Shown piece by piece: positions 14,152 through 23,473 of a DNA stretch of 64,000 nucleotides. Made by a program: the position numbers and the translations under genes. The DNA lies in contig NZ_JAOWKZ010000002.1 in assembly GCF_025751495.1 (NCBI RefSeq), positions 248,001 through 312,000 on the forward strand. Reading direction: 5' to 3'. The notes under the pieces were generated by a model that did not search any database, was not told the DNA's origin, and worked only from the letters and a program-made list of their open reading frames with translations. This DNA is from Albidovulum litorale (GTDB lineage Bacteria > Pseudomonadota > Alphaproteobacteria > Rhodobacterales > Rhodobacteraceae). Position 1 is the first letter of the stretch. Every line of letters starts with the position of its first letter.

Positions 14152-14180
14152 GAAATACGCGGCCCCGCGCGTGAATTCAA
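14152..14180 (-). promoter_or_regulatory. Candidate sigma-70 promoter of the secE-nusG unit
   Basis: On the minus strand a TTGAAT box (14180-14175) and a TATTTC box (14157-14152) are separated by exactly 17 bases, with the secE start about 36 bases further on. The -35 element is close to consensus and the -10 element moderate. This is a match by eye only. Confidence 0.45.
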
Positions 14181-14225
14181 GCCTGTCCGGTCGTTTCCTA
14201 TGACGGTGGCTGGCTGAAACCCACC

Positions 14226-14549
14226 TTACGGGCCAAGCTGTGGGCCGGAAACGTCGGGATTGATGAACTCTGCTTCGATCCGGATCGCGAACTCGTCACC
14301 GACCACCAGCGTGGTGCCCGGTGACGGGATGCCGAATCCGATCCCGAAATCCGACCGCCAGATCGTGCCTGTCGCCGAAAAGCCCAGATGATTGACCGAA
14401 AACATGCGCCGGGTGTGACCGGCGTCCAGAAGATAATGTCCTGCAGGGGCTTCGGTCGGCTTCGGAGTGATGGCTGGGCTTTCCTCCGCCACGCTAGCGG
14501 CGCCGAGACCAACTATCAAAACGGTCGCAGCCAGCTTGGACCGAAACAT
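14226..14549 (-). pseudogene. YceI-family protein with internal deletion
   Basis: The 107-codon frame starts with a signal peptide (MFRSKLAATVLIVGLGAASV). It continues with the YceI start (HYLLDAGHTRRMFSVNHLGFS) and jumps directly to the YceI end (TGTIWRSDFGIGFGI, then VGDEFAIRIEAEFI). YceI proteins are periplasmic lipocalin-like barrels of about 190 residues that bind polyisoprenoid lipids. Here about 85-95 central residues are missing, so the barrel cannot close. Both normal junctions contain GFS, which suggests deletion between short matching sequences. The frame stays open, so I call it a decayed gene rather than a new fold. The ATG at 14549 has a GAGGG eight bases upstream; two earlier in-frame starts exist. 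Confidence 0.75.
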
Positions 14550-14710
14550 CACAATGACCCTCATGACCTCGTTTACCACGATCCGGTCCGTGCCGGGTGA
14601 ATTCAACAAGCGCGCAATCGCTGCGCGCTAATCGGCGCGGCTCCGCCGCCGACAATCTGCTGGAATTCCCCCGGCCGCATGCCCAAAGTGGCGCCAGAAC
14701 GGAGAACCCG

Positions 14711-16129
14711 ATGACCCTGACCGCACGCCTCGCCGATCTTCTCGGACCGGCCCATGTCCTGACCGGAGCCGACGCTGACCGCTATGGTCGCGACTGGACC
14801 GGGAAGTATGACAGCCGCCCTCTTGCTGTCCTGCGTCCGGCGAATACCGATGAGGTCGCCACCATCCTGCGTCTGGCTCAGGCCGAATCCGTGCCCATCG
14901 TGCCTGCCGGCGGGCGAACCGGCCTGACCGGCGGGACGCATGCCGAAGGCGTTCTGATGCTTTCGCTCGAACGGATGAACCAGATCCGGTCTATCCGGCC
15001 CGACGCCCGCGTCGCGGTGGTCGAAGCGGGGGTGATCCTGTCGTCACTGCATGACGCCGCCGCGGCAGAGGGCCTTTATTTCCCGCTCTGGTTCGGCGCG
15101 CGCGGGTCCGCCACGATCGGCGGAGTCCTGTCGACCAATGCCGGCGGGTCAAACGTCCTGCGCTACGGTTCCACCCGCGCACTTTGCCTCGGGCTGGAGG
15201 TGGTGCTGGCCGATGGCAGGGTGATGAACCTGATGTCGGAACTGCACAAGGACAATTCCGGTTACGACCTGAAGGACCTCTTCATCGGCGCCGAGGGAAC
15301 GCTGGGGATCATCACGGCGGCGGTCATGAAACTCGTCCCCGCGCCCCGCGCCCACGCGACTGCAATGCTTGCCGTATCGTCGCTTGACGCGGCGCTGACG
15401 CTTCTCAACCGCTTGCAGGAGGCGACCGGCGGCCTAGTCGAAGCCTTTGAATTCATGCCGCGTGACTACATGGAACAGCTCCGCGACCGCCGCCCGGACC
15501 TCGGCCAGCCCTTCACCGAGATCCATGATGTGACGATCCTTGTCGAGCTTGGCGCCACCGCCCCGCGTGACACGGCGCCCGGACCTGACGGTGCCGTTCC
15601 CCTGACGGCCCTTCTCGAAGACACGCTTGGCGCGATGCTGGAAGAGGGGCTGATCCTCGACGCGGTCATCGCATCCTCCGAGGCCCAGCGCTCGGCGATC
15701 TGGGCGCGGCGTGAGGCAGCGGCTGAGATCGCGACCGGTGTTGGCCACAGCGTCGACTTCGATGTGGCGCTGCCGCTCGACCGGGTGGAGATGTTTCTGA
15801 GCCGGATGCAGGCGGACCTGCAAAGGATCGACCCCGGAGCATGGACCAATACGGTCGGCCATCTCGGTGACGGGAACATTCACCTTGCCGTCTTCCCGAC
15901 GCGCGAGGATTCCGCGCTCGACAACCGTCTGACTGAAGACGTTGAGGAAATCGTGCGTGAACTTGGCGGCTCCTTCTCGGCCGAACACGGGATCGGCCTG
16001 TCGAAACTTCCCTCGATGCGGCGGCGGAAGGACCCCGTGGCGCTCGACATGATGCGGGCGGTGAAGGCCGCATTCGATCCGAAGAACATCCTGAACCCCG
16101 GAAAAACCCTACCCGACGCGACGTCCTGA
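14711..16129 (+). CDS. FAD-binding oxidoreductase of the GlcD / D-2-hydroxyacid dehydrogenase family
   Basis: The 472-residue enzyme has an N-terminal PCMH-type FAD-binding domain (PVLRP-like region followed by PIVPAGGRTGLTGGTHA, about residues 58-77, and GSATIGGVLSTNAGGSN near 135). Its C-terminal FAD oxidase domain ends in HLGDGNIHLAVF and FSAEHGIGLSKL, whose histidines are the metal/substrate ligands of D-lactate, glycolate and D-2-hydroxyglutarate dehydrogenases. It therefore probably oxidises a D-2-hydroxyacid, passing electrons to a carrier; the exact substrate is not determined. I start at 14711 because GGAG lies six bases upstream and the sequence before it is not family-like. It stands alone, so no glcE/glcF partners are present here. 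Confidence 0.9.
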   Translation: MTLTARLADLLGPAHVLTGADADRYGRDWTGKYDSRPLAVLRPANTDEVATILRLAQAESVPIVPAGGRTGLTGGTHAEGVLMLSLERMNQIRSIRPDARVAVVEAGVILSSLHDAAAAEGLYFPLWFGARGSATIGGVLSTNAGGSNVLRYGSTRALCLGLEVVLADGRVMNLMSELHKDNSGYDLKDLFIGAEGTLGIITAAVMKLVPAPRAHATAMLAVSSLDAALTLLNRLQEATGGLVEAFEFMPRDYMEQLRDRRPDLGQPFTEIHDVTILVELGATAPRDTAPGPDGAVPLTALLEDTLGAMLEEGLILDAVIASSEAQRSAIWARREAAAEIATGVGHSVDFDVALPLDRVEMFLSRMQADLQRIDPGAWTNTVGHLGDGNIHLAVFPTREDSALDNRLTEDVEEIVRELGGSFSAEHGIGLSKLPSMRRRKDPVALDMMRAVKAAFDPKNILNPGKTLPDATS

Positions 16130-16205
16130 CATCCCGGCCCCGGCGTCAGTCTTGACCTGAACCTACCAGCGGCGGACTCTGGCGCCGCTTTGACAGGGGA
16201 GTCAC

Positions 16206-16931
16206 ATGGACCGACTGGCGCTGATGTTCAGACACCGTTCGATCCTCGGCGTTGCCGCCGCGATCATGATCGGCGTCGGTATCGTCGCCAGTTCCGGCAT
16301 CGCATGGCTCTGGGCACTGGCCCTGCTTGGCATTCCGGCCCAGATGCTGAACGAATACAATATGCACCGGTTCATCCTCCACCTGCGGCCGCCTCAACGG
16401 CAGTGGCAGTTCGACCTGCTCTACCGCGCGCATTACGGGCATCATGACTTTCCGACCAACCGCGAGCTTTTCTTCGCGCCGGATTTCGTGGTCTTCCCGG
16501 CCCTTGCGATCAACTTCGTGCTGGTCTGGGGTATTCTGGCCCTGTTTGGCGCCGCATGGGCCATTCCCGGCGCGGCGGCCATTGTGCTGATCGGCGGCGG
16601 CACGACATTCTTTGCTTATGAGTGGTTCCATTCGACGGCCCACCTGCCGGTGAAAAAGACCGCCGTCGAACGCCACGTTACGACGCTGCACAACCAGCAT
16701 CATTTCCGCGATTTCTCGAAATGGTTCCACGTCACGGCAGGGGGCGAGATCATCGACCGGGCGATGGGGACGGCGATCGATAAGGACGCCTTGAAATCTC
16801 AGCAGCGGATCGAATTCATCCGCACGCTCGGTTTGCGTCCCGACGATCCCCGACTCGTCGCGGCGCGACACCGCTTTGCCGGTCGCTACGGGTTGACTGA
16901 CGACGAGATCACCCGCGCCGCCCGCGCCTGA
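16206..16931 (+). CDS. Fatty acid hydroxylase-superfamily membrane protein
   Basis: The 241-residue membrane protein carries the His clusters of the di-iron fatty acid hydroxylase/sterol desaturase superfamily: MHRFILH (His54, His59), HYGHH (His76, 79, 80), FHSTAH (His142, 146) and LHNQHH (His162, 165, 166). Hydrophobic spans surround them, as in integral-membrane di-iron oxygenases whose active site faces the cytosol. Relatives hydroxylate fatty acids, carotenoids or sphingoid bases, so a lipid substrate is likely but not identified. It stands alone between the GlcD-like gene and hemC, which is convergent with it. Confidence 0.85.
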   Translation: MDRLALMFRHRSILGVAAAIMIGVGIVASSGIAWLWALALLGIPAQMLNEYNMHRFILHLRPPQRQWQFDLLYRAHYGHHDFPTNRELFFAPDFVVFPALAINFVLVWGILALFGAAWAIPGAAAIVLIGGGTTFFAYEWFHSTAHLPVKKTAVERHVTTLHNQHHFRDFSKWFHVTAGGEIIDRAMGTAIDKDALKSQQRIEFIRTLGLRPDDPRLVAARHRFAGRYGLTDDEITRAARA

Positions 16932-16972
16932 AATTCAGCTTTCAGGAATGTTGCGGCTGACACTCGGCCCGC

Positions 16973-17923
16973 TCAACGCCAGTCGAAAAAGTCCGCAGGT
17001 GCCTGCGACAGAAGCTCCCGCGCAAGATCGGACCCGGCCTCGGCGGCGTCAGCCGCGGCGAACCGCCGTTCACCCCGGATCACCTCCGACCCGTCGGGGC
17101 GCAGGATTTCACCGCGCAGCCACAATCCCGCGCCTTCATGCACGGCAAGCCCGGCAATCGGCGTTTCGCATGACCCGTCAAGCGTCGCGAGGAACGCGCG
17201 CTCGGCGGTCAGCCGCTCGGCGGTCGGGGCATCGTGGATCGCCGCCAGCAACTCGCCCGCGCGCGCACAGCTTTCGCGCCGCTCGATCCCGATTGCACCC
17301 TGCGCGACGGCAGGCAACATCTCCTCGACCTCGATCGCGCCTTTCGCGACATAGCCCATACCCAGACGGTTAAGCCCGGCCATGGCAAGAAACGTCGCCG
17401 TGGCGACACCATCCTCAAGCTTTTTCAGCCGCGTCTGCACATTGCCGCGGAACTCCACCAGCTTCAGGTCCGGCCGCCGGTTGGCAAGCTGCGCGCGCCG
17501 CCGCAGCGAGGACGAACCGACAACCGCCCCGTCGGGCAGGTCTGCGAGCGAGGCGACTTTGGGCGAGACAAAGGCATCGCGCACGTCTTCACGCGGCAGG
17601 TAGCAGTCGAGCACCAGCCCAGCGGGCTGTTCGACCGGCATGTCCTTCATCGAATGGACCGCGATATCGATGGCGCCCGCCAGCAGCGCCTCTTCGATTT
17701 CCTTGGTGAAAAGGCCCTTGCCGCCGATCTCCTTGAGCGGTCGGTCGGCCGCGATCAGCGCGCGGTCGTCACCGGTCGTCTTGATGATGACGATCTCGCA
17801 GCAGTCTTCCGTCAGCCCATGGGCTTCCATCAGGCGCGAACGGGTTTCGAAAGCCTGCGCCAACGCCAGCGGAGAGCCGCGGGTTCCAATCTTTAACGGT
17901 TTTTGAGCACTTGGTTTGGTCAT
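16973..17923 (-). CDS. hemC: Hydroxymethylbilane synthase (porphobilinogen deaminase)
   Basis: HemC (316 residues) joins four porphobilinogen units into hydroxymethylbilane in tetrapyrrole synthesis. The N-terminal KIGTRGSPLALAQA segment, the GAIDIAVHSMKDMP block with its substrate-binding lysine and aspartate, and the cofactor-attachment LDGSCETPIAG (Cys near residue 247) are all present. The start ATG is preceded by a 103-base divergent spacer shared with hemE. The head-to-head hemC/hemE arrangement recurs in Rhodobacterales and allows joint control of the pathway. The protein is complete. Confidence 0.98.
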   Translation of the reverse strand: MTKPSAQKPLKIGTRGSPLALAQAFETRSRLMEAHGLTEDCCEIVIIKTTGDDRALIAADRPLKEIGGKGLFTKEIEEALLAGAIDIAVHSMKDMPVEQPAGLVLDCYLPREDVRDAFVSPKVASLADLPDGAVVGSSSLRRRAQLANRRPDLKLVEFRGNVQTRLKKLEDGVATATFLAMAGLNRLGMGYVAKGAIEVEEMLPAVAQGAIGIERRESCARAGELLAAIHDAPTAERLTAERAFLATLDGSCETPIAGLAVHEGAGLWLRGEILRPDGSEVIRGERRFAAADAAEAGSDLARELLSQAPADFFDWR

Positions 17924-17980
17924 GCCCCCGGCATAGCCGCGACAGATTGCCCGCGCAATGGGCCCAATCCCGGGATCGCC

Positions 17981-18009
17981 TTGACATCCCGTCGCAGGGC
18001 GGGGTCAAA
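17981..18009 (+). promoter_or_regulatory. Candidate hemE promoter
   Basis: A perfect TTGACA (17981-17986) lies 17 bases ahead of GTCAAA (18004-18009) in the hemC/hemE spacer. The -35 element is ideal, but the -10 box is weak, which could mean an activator is needed. Only 17 bases separate it from the hemE start, so transcription would begin almost at the SD; confidence is low. Confidence 0.3.
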
Positions 18010-18026
18010 GAGGCGACGGAGGCATC

Positions 18027-19052
18027 ATGACCAAGAAAATCCTGCGCGCCCTTGCCGGTGAAACCCTGCCCACCCCGCCCATCTGGATGATGCGGCAGGC
18101 AGGCCGCTATCTGCCTGAATATAAGGCAACAAGGGCCGAGGCAGGGGATTTTCTGTCGCTCTGCTACAACCCCGATCTCGCGGCAGAGGTCACATTGCAG
18201 CCGATCCGCCGCTACGGTTTCGACGCGGCGATCCTGTTTGCAGATATTTTGTTGGTACCTCAGGCACTTGGTTGCGATCTCTGGTTCGAAACCGGCGAAG
18301 GGCCGCGATTGTCTACGATCGGGAATCCGGGCGACCTTGCGCGCCTGAAGGATCGCGACGGCATTCACACAACACTTGGACCTGTCTACGAAACCGTTCG
18401 CATCCTCAGGCGGGAACTGCCGTCGGAAGTAACGCTGATCGGTTTTGCCGGAGCGCCGTGGACAGTCGCGACCTACATGATCGCCGGGCGCGGCACCCCC
18501 GATCAGGGCCCGGCCCATGCACTGAAGGCCAGTGACCGGGCGACCTTCACCGCGCTCATCGACCTTCTGACCGGGGCAACCATCGACTATCTCTCGGCTC
18601 AGATCGAGGCTGGGGCCGAGGTGGTGAAGCTCTTTGACAGCTGGGCCGGATCGCTCAAGGGGCAGGATTTCGATGATTTCGCGCTGGCCCCGGCCAAACG
18701 CATCATCGCGGAACTAAAATCCCGCCATCCCGGCCTGCCCATCATTGCCTTCCCTCGGGAAGCGGGGGACCGTTACGAGGGCTTTGCGAAAGCCACCGGC
18801 GCCGATTGCGTCGCGCTCGACAATTCGGTGGCGGCGGAATGGGCGGCGGCGCATGTGCAGAAGGATGGATGCGTTCAGGGCAACCTCGACCCTTCGCTGC
18901 TGGTGACCGGCGGCGACAGGCTGGTGAGCGAAACGAAGCGGATCGTAGCAGCCTTTTCGAAAGGCCCACATATCTTCAATCTCGGCCACGGGATCACCCC
19001 CGATGCCGATCCCGAGAACGTGCACCGCATGATTGAAGCCGTGCGCGGCTGA
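18027..19052 (+). CDS. hemE: Uroporphyrinogen decarboxylase
   Basis: HemE (341 residues) removes four acetate carboxyls from uroporphyrinogen III to give coproporphyrinogen III, the branch leading to heme and bacteriochlorophyll. The diagnostic N-terminal [16 protein letters not shown] motif (about residues 23-38) with the substrate-binding arginines is intact, and [13 protein letters not shown] and the C-terminal [16 protein letters not shown] signatures are also seen. A GGAGG sits six bases before the start. It diverges from hemC; gene order suggests joint regulation of two non-consecutive heme steps. Confidence 0.98.
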   Translation: MTKKILRALAGETLPTPPIWMMRQAGRYLPEYKATRAEAGDFLSLCYNPDLAAEVTLQPIRRYGFDAAILFADILLVPQALGCDLWFETGEGPRLSTIGNPGDLARLKDRDGIHTTLGPVYETVRILRRELPSEVTLIGFAGAPWTVATYMIAGRGTPDQGPAHALKASDRATFTALIDLLTGATIDYLSAQIEAGAEVVKLFDSWAGSLKGQDFDDFALAPAKRIIAELKSRHPGLPIIAFPREAGDRYEGFAKATGADCVALDNSVAAEWAAAHVQKDGCVQGNLDPSLLVTGGDRLVSETKRIVAAFSKGPHIFNLGHGITPDADPENVHRMIEAVRG

Positions 19053-19056
19053 GCCC

Positions 19057-19803
19057 TTAAAGACCACGCGAAAAGAGCGATATGCCGGGGGCGACGCCTA
19101 TCTGCAGCCCAGCCAGTGCACGCATATGCCAGGCAAGGGCAAGGTTCGAGGAAATCACCGGGCGGCCAATACGCCGCTCCGCCTCGGCCGCGATCCCGGC
19201 CACGCGCAGATTGGTGCAGGAAACAAAGACCGCATCGCATTCGGCCTGCCCGGCCACCGTCTCGATGGAGGCAAGGATGCTTTCGGGTGATATCCGCGCC
19301 ACAACCCTGTCGTCGCCCTCCTCGAAGGACGCGAAGGCGGTGATCTCAAGTCCGTTCGCAACAAGAAGTGCCCGCATCGCGGCCGACACGCTTTCGACAT
19401 AGGGCGTCACGAAACCCAGACGCCGGACGCCCAGCGCCTGACAGGCCGCAAGCGTGGCACTGATCGGATCGGTGACCTCGGCCTCGGGATGCACCTGCCG
19501 CACACGATTTCGTACCCCCTCGGGCCCGATCACCGTAGCACCTGAGGTGCAGCCGTAGCCGACCACATCGAGCGGCCGCTCAGGCAGCATTGCAACGGCT
19601 GCTGGCAATGCGTCGGCCATGCTTGCCAAGGTCTCGGTCGTGACTTCGGGCGGCATCACGATGCGGGTGTGGTAAAGCGCGACGTCCGGTTCCGGGACAA
19701 GGAACCGCATCTCGGTTTCAAGGGTTTCGTCCGCCGGCAACACGACGAGCCCCAATGCGGCCCGCGCGCCCATCCCGACGTCGATCTCAAACGGCAACTT
19801 CAT
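19057..19803 (-). CDS. Aspartate/glutamate racemase-superfamily enzyme (maleate isomerase/EutA-like)
   Basis: The 248-residue protein has the two catalytic cysteine motifs of the Asp/Glu racemase superfamily, GYGCTSGAT (Cys85) and VSCTNLR (Cys196). Its spacing and the LYHTRIVMP block are like maleate cis-trans isomerase, arylmalonate decarboxylase and the ectoine-utilisation protein EutA. It probably acts on a small dicarboxylic acid or a related acid by proton abstraction, with no cofactor. I start at 19803, where GGGGGAAG precedes the ATG; a longer upstream frame is not family-like. It is divergent from an Lrp/AsnC regulator with a shared control region. In ectoine-degrading bacteria EutA and an Lrp-type regulator co-occur, but the other ectoine genes are absent here. 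Confidence 0.75.
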   Translation of the reverse strand: MKLPFEIDVGMGARAALGLVVLPADETLETEMRFLVPEPDVALYHTRIVMPPEVTTETLASMADALPAAVAMLPERPLDVVGYGCTSGATVIGPEGVRNRVRQVHPEAEVTDPISATLAACQALGVRRLGFVTPYVESVSAAMRALLVANGLEITAFASFEEGDDRVVARISPESILASIETVAGQAECDAVFVSCTNLRVAGIAAEAERRIGRPVISSNLALAWHMRALAGLQIGVAPGISLFSRGL

Positions 19804-19879
19804 CGCTTCCCCCGAAACGGGCGGCGCCAATCGCCTCCATCCTTGTCGTCTAACGCAAATATGGGGCGAAGTTTGCCCG

Positions 19880-19957
19880 ATGATGCACCAGAATAGTCCG
19901 AAATTAGTATCATACTGCACTTTTCATGATGCATTTCCACCTTGGCGGCTGCATCAT
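19880..19957. promoter_or_regulatory. Three copies of ATGATGCA in the racemase/lrp control region
   Basis: Two direct copies (19880-19887, 19926-19933) and one inverted copy (19950-19957) of the same eight-base word lie in the 187-base divergent spacer. Copies two and three form an inverted repeat. Such arrays are typical operators for octameric Lrp/AsnC regulators, so I infer binding by the neighbouring regulator. Confidence 0.45.
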
Positions 19958-19990
19958 GCTTCAACCGCAGCAGGATCACCCCAAACCGCC

Positions 19991-20461
19991 ATGGCCTATT
20001 CCCTCGATCAATTTGATCTAAAGCTTCTCGAACTCCTCCAGCATAACTGCCGCCAGACGGCGGATGTGCTGAGCGAACATCTCGGTCTGTCGCCTGCGGC
20101 CGTCCAGAAACGGCTGAAAAAGCTGCGCGATACCGGAGTGGTCGAGGCAGAGATCGCCATGGTCAGCCCGCGTGCGGTCGGGCGCAACATGACCATCATC
20201 GTTGAAGTGTCGATGGAACGGGAAAACACCAGCGTGCTGGAAAGTTTCAAACGCCGGATGCGGGCGGAACCATTGGTCCAGCAATGTTACTACACGACCG
20301 GCGAGGCGGATTTCATGCTGATCCTCGTGGTGCGGGATATCGAAGAATACCAGACATTCACGCAGGAGAACTTTTTCGGCTCGCCTGAGGTCAGCAAGTT
20401 TACCACCTCCATCGTGATGGACCGGGTGAAGGTCGGGCTGGCGGTCAGCCTCGACGATTGA
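19991..20461 (+). CDS. Lrp/AsnC family transcriptional regulator
   Basis: The 156-residue protein has an N-terminal winged helix (FDLKLLELLQHNCRQTADVL, then LGLSPAAVQKRLKKL, about residues 7-46) and a C-terminal RAM/ACT-like domain (VEVSMERENTSVLESF, then CYYTTGEADFMLIL). The RAM domain binds amino acids or related effectors and builds the octamer. The start at 19991 gives the family-typical MAYSLDQFD opening. It diverges from the racemase-like enzyme and precedes adenine deaminase by 49 bases, so either neighbour may be its target, the racemase being more likely because the repeated motif lies between them (inference). Confidence 0.9.
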   Translation: MAYSLDQFDLKLLELLQHNCRQTADVLSEHLGLSPAAVQKRLKKLRDTGVVEAEIAMVSPRAVGRNMTIIVEVSMERENTSVLESFKRRMRAEPLVQQCYYTTGEADFMLILVVRDIEEYQTFTQENFFGSPEVSKFTTSIVMDRVKVGLAVSLDD

Positions 20462-20510
20462 TGCACCGTCCGACAGCCGACGCGACCGGTGAAAGAAAGG
20501 CAGAGAAACG

Positions 20511-22208
20511 ATGACTGAACTGGAACGCCGGATCGCGGCCGGGCGCGGCGATGAACCTTCGGACATCGTGCTGAGGGGCGGGCAGCTTCTTGATGTCGTG
20601 ACGGGTGCGCTCATCGGTGGCGACGTCGCGATCCGCGGCGATACCATCGTCGGGATCGGGGCAGACTATGACGGTCGCGAGGTGATCGACGTCACCGGCC
20701 TGACGCTCGTACCCGGTTTCATCGACACCCATCTTCATATTGAAAGCTCGCTCGTCACGCCGTTTGAATTCGACCGCTGCGTCGCCCCACGCGGGGTAAC
20801 AACAGCGATCTGCGATCCGCATGAGGTCGCCAATGTGATCGGGGTCGAGGGCATCCGCTATTTTCAGGAGGCAAGCCGTCACACGCTGATGGATATCAAG
20901 GTGCAGCTCTCCTCCTGCGTGCCCTCGACCCATATGGAGACGGCGGGCGCCCGGATCGACGCGGCGGACCTTGCGCCATTGATGAACCATCCGTCGGGCA
21001 TCGGTCTGGCCGAGTTCATGAACTATCCCGGCGTCATCCACCGTGACCCGGGGGTAATGGCGAAGCTCGCGCTCTTCGAAGACGGCCATATCGACGGCCA
21101 TTGCCCGCAGCTTTCGGGCCGCGACCTGAACGCCTATATCGCCGCCGGCATCCGCACCGAGCATGAGGCGACGACGGCCGAAGAGGCGCTGGAGAAGCTT
21201 TCCAAGGGGATGCGGGTACTGATCCGCGAAGGGTCGGTGTCGAAGGATCTGGAGGCTCTGGCGCCGATCCTGACCGAAGCGACATCGGCCTATCTGTGTC
21301 TCTGCACCGACGACCGCAATCCCCTGGACATCGCCGAACACGGTCATCTCGACTACATGATCCGGCGGCTGATCGAAAAGGGAGCCTCTCCACTCGCCGT
21401 CTATCGCGCGGCGTCATTGTCGGCGGCCGAAGCCTTCGGGCTGAAAGACCGCGGCCAGATTGCACCGGGCAAAAGGGCCGATATCGTCGCAGTGGATAAC
21501 CTTGAGGGCTGCCATGCGCAGCTTGTGCTATGCGCTGGACGGGTCGTGAACGATGCCGCCTTCGCCGCACGGACAACCATCCCCCCGGTCGGGCGTGGCT
21601 CCGTCAAGGCGCCGGCAGTGAAGCCTGATGATTTCCGTGCCCGTGCGAACCGCCCGGAAACCGACGTGATCGGCATTATCGAAGGCAAGATCATCACCGA
21701 ACATCTGAGGGAAAACATCGCAATTACAGATGGCGACAAGCGGCCCGATCCGATGCGCGACCTGATCCGCATCGCGGTGGTGGAGCGGCACGGCAAGAAC
21801 GGCAACATTGCCACCGGATTCGTGAAGGGCTTCGGTCTGACGACCGGGGCGATCGCATCCACGGTCTGCCACGATCACCACAACATTGCGGCGGTCGGGG
21901 TCGACTATGCCGACATGGCGCTTGCCGCGAACCGGTTGTCGGAGATCGAAGGCGGCTTCGTTGTTGCAAATGGTGGCAAGGTGCTGGCCGAACTGGCGCT
22001 GCCGGTGGCAGGGCTGATGAGCCTTGAGCCGTTCGAGACGGTGCGGGACCGCCTCATGGTCCTGCGCGATGCCGCCAAGGGATTGGGCGTGACGCTGGAG
22101 GAACCCTTCCTGCAACTCGCCTTCCTCGCTCTGCCCGTGATCCCCGCCCTGAAGATCACTGACCGGGGCATGGTGGATGTCACAAAATTCGAGATCATTC
22201 CGGGCTAG
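20511..22208 (+). CDS. ade: Adenine deaminase
   Basis: The 565-residue amidohydrolase converts adenine to hypoxanthine and ammonia for purine salvage or catabolism. The metal-binding [16 protein letters not shown] (about residues 67-82), the [10 protein letters not shown] block and the C-terminal adenine-deaminase-specific domain ([20 protein letters not shown]) identify the bacterial Ade family rather than adenosine deaminase. Length is usual. It follows the Lrp-type regulator on the same strand, but may have its own promoter. No partner purine genes are adjacent. Confidence 0.95.
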   Translation: MTELERRIAAGRGDEPSDIVLRGGQLLDVVTGALIGGDVAIRGDTIVGIGADYDGREVIDVTGLTLVPGFIDTHLHIESSLVTPFEFDRCVAPRGVTTAICDPHEVANVIGVEGIRYFQEASRHTLMDIKVQLSSCVPSTHMETAGARIDAADLAPLMNHPSGIGLAEFMNYPGVIHRDPGVMAKLALFEDGHIDGHCPQLSGRDLNAYIAAGIRTEHEATTAEEALEKLSKGMRVLIREGSVSKDLEALAPILTEATSAYLCLCTDDRNPLDIAEHGHLDYMIRRLIEKGASPLAVYRAASLSAAEAFGLKDRGQIAPGKRADIVAVDNLEGCHAQLVLCAGRVVNDAAFAARTTIPPVGRGSVKAPAVKPDDFRARANRPETDVIGIIEGKIITEHLRENIAITDGDKRPDPMRDLIRIAVVERHGKNGNIATGFVKGFGLTTGAIASTVCHDHHNIAAVGVDYADMALAANRLSEIEGGFVVANGGKVLAELALPVAGLMSLEPFETVRDRLMVLRDAAKGLGVTLEEPFLQLAFLALPVIPALKITDRGMVDVTKFEIIPG

Positions 22209-22453
22209 GCCCCATCAAAGACGCGCTAAAGCTTTCGTTTCCCGTCACGATCTGAATCTGCTCCAAGGGGGATACCCTTCAGGTTAGGCCATCCTTTCAC
22301 GAAACACCGCCCGCACTGCCACATATCCGTCACACGATTGTAACATCCGGTGGATTTCTTCACATCACTGCAAATATATGCCATCCCGGCTTGCTTTGGA
22401 CACAATCCATAGGCACCATCCGATCAGGCCCTGCCGCAGAAAAGGAGATATGC

Positions 22454-23473
22454 TTGGGCATCAGCGCCTTGACCCCGCCGCCGCGTCCGGAGGATCTGCA
22501 CGAAACCCTTCTGGAATTTCCCGACAACCGGCTTCTGATAGATTTGTGCGGTGAGTTTGACCGCAATCTTGCACAGATCGAGCATCAGTTAGGGGTCCAT
22601 ATCCTGCGCCGCGGCAATCAAGTCGCTGTCGTGGGGTCGGCTGAGGCGCGTGGCCAGGCGGCAGCGGTGCTGCAAACGCTTTATGGCAAGCTGGAATCGG
22701 GCCGCCCCATCGACGCAGGCGAGATCGACGCCGCAATCCGCATGGGCGAGGGCACGAAGGCGGAACCCACCAGTCTTGACGAACAGCTTGAGATGTTCGC
22801 GGGCGGCCGCTACGAAATCCGTACCCGCAAGAAGCAGGTCGAGCCGCGCACCGAAGCGCAGAAGGCTTATGTAAAAAACCTCTTTTCCAACGAACTGGCC
22901 TTCGGCATCGGCCCGGCCGGCACCGGCAAGACCTATCTGGCGGTCGCGGTTGGCGTCACCATGCTGATCGGCGGCCATGTCGACCGGATCATCCTGTCGC
23001 GTCCCGCGGTTGAGGCGGGCGAACGTCTGGGCTTTCTGCCCGGTGACATGAAGGAAAAGGTCGATCCCTACATGCAGCCGCTCTACGACGCGCTGAACGA
23101 TTTCCTGCCCGCCAAGCAAGTGCTGAAACTGCTGGAAGAAAAACGGATCGAGATCGCGCCGCTGGCCTTCATGCGCGGGCGCACGCTCTCCAACGCGTTC
23201 GTGGTGCTGGATGAGGCACAGAACGCCACGACCATGCAGATGAAGATGTTCCTGACCCGTCTGGGCGAGGGCAGCCGCATGGTCATCACCGGCGACCGGA
23301 CGCAGGTTGACCTGCCGCGTGGCGTGAATTCCGGCCTTGCCGATGCCGAGCGCATCCTGAAGGACGTGAAGGGCATCAGCTTCAACTACTTCACCGCGAA
23401 GGACGTGGTGCGTCATCCGCTTGTGGCCCGCATCATCGAAGCTTATGACGCCGAAGATGGAGTCACTGGTTGA
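22454..23473 (+). CDS. PhoH family ATPase (PhoH-like, YbeZ type)
   Basis: The product of about 339 residues is a PhoH-family P-loop ATPase with a KH-like N-terminal RNA-binding part (LLIDLCGEFDRNLAQIEHQL). Its Walker A is GIGPAGTGKTYLA near residue 152, and Walker B is FVVLDEAQNAT near 255. YbeZ-type PhoH proteins cooperate with the endoribonuclease YbeY in RNA quality control; the genes overlap here. I choose a TTG start at 22454: it has AGGAG seven bases upstream and gives the family start GISALTPPPRPED, whereas the upstream ATG (22391) lacks an SD. A 245-base spacer before it contains no gene. Confidence 0.9.
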   Translation: MGISALTPPPRPEDLHETLLEFPDNRLLIDLCGEFDRNLAQIEHQLGVHILRRGNQVAVVGSAEARGQAAAVLQTLYGKLESGRPIDAGEIDAAIRMGEGTKAEPTSLDEQLEMFAGGRYEIRTRKKQVEPRTEAQKAYVKNLFSNELAFGIGPAGTGKTYLAVAVGVTMLIGGHVDRIILSRPAVEAGERLGFLPGDMKEKVDPYMQPLYDALNDFLPAKQVLKLLEEKRIEIAPLAFMRGRTLSNAFVVLDEAQNATTMQMKMFLTRLGEGSRMVITGDRTQVDLPRGVNSGLADAERILKDVKGISFNYFTAKDVVRHPLVARIIEAYDAEDGVTG

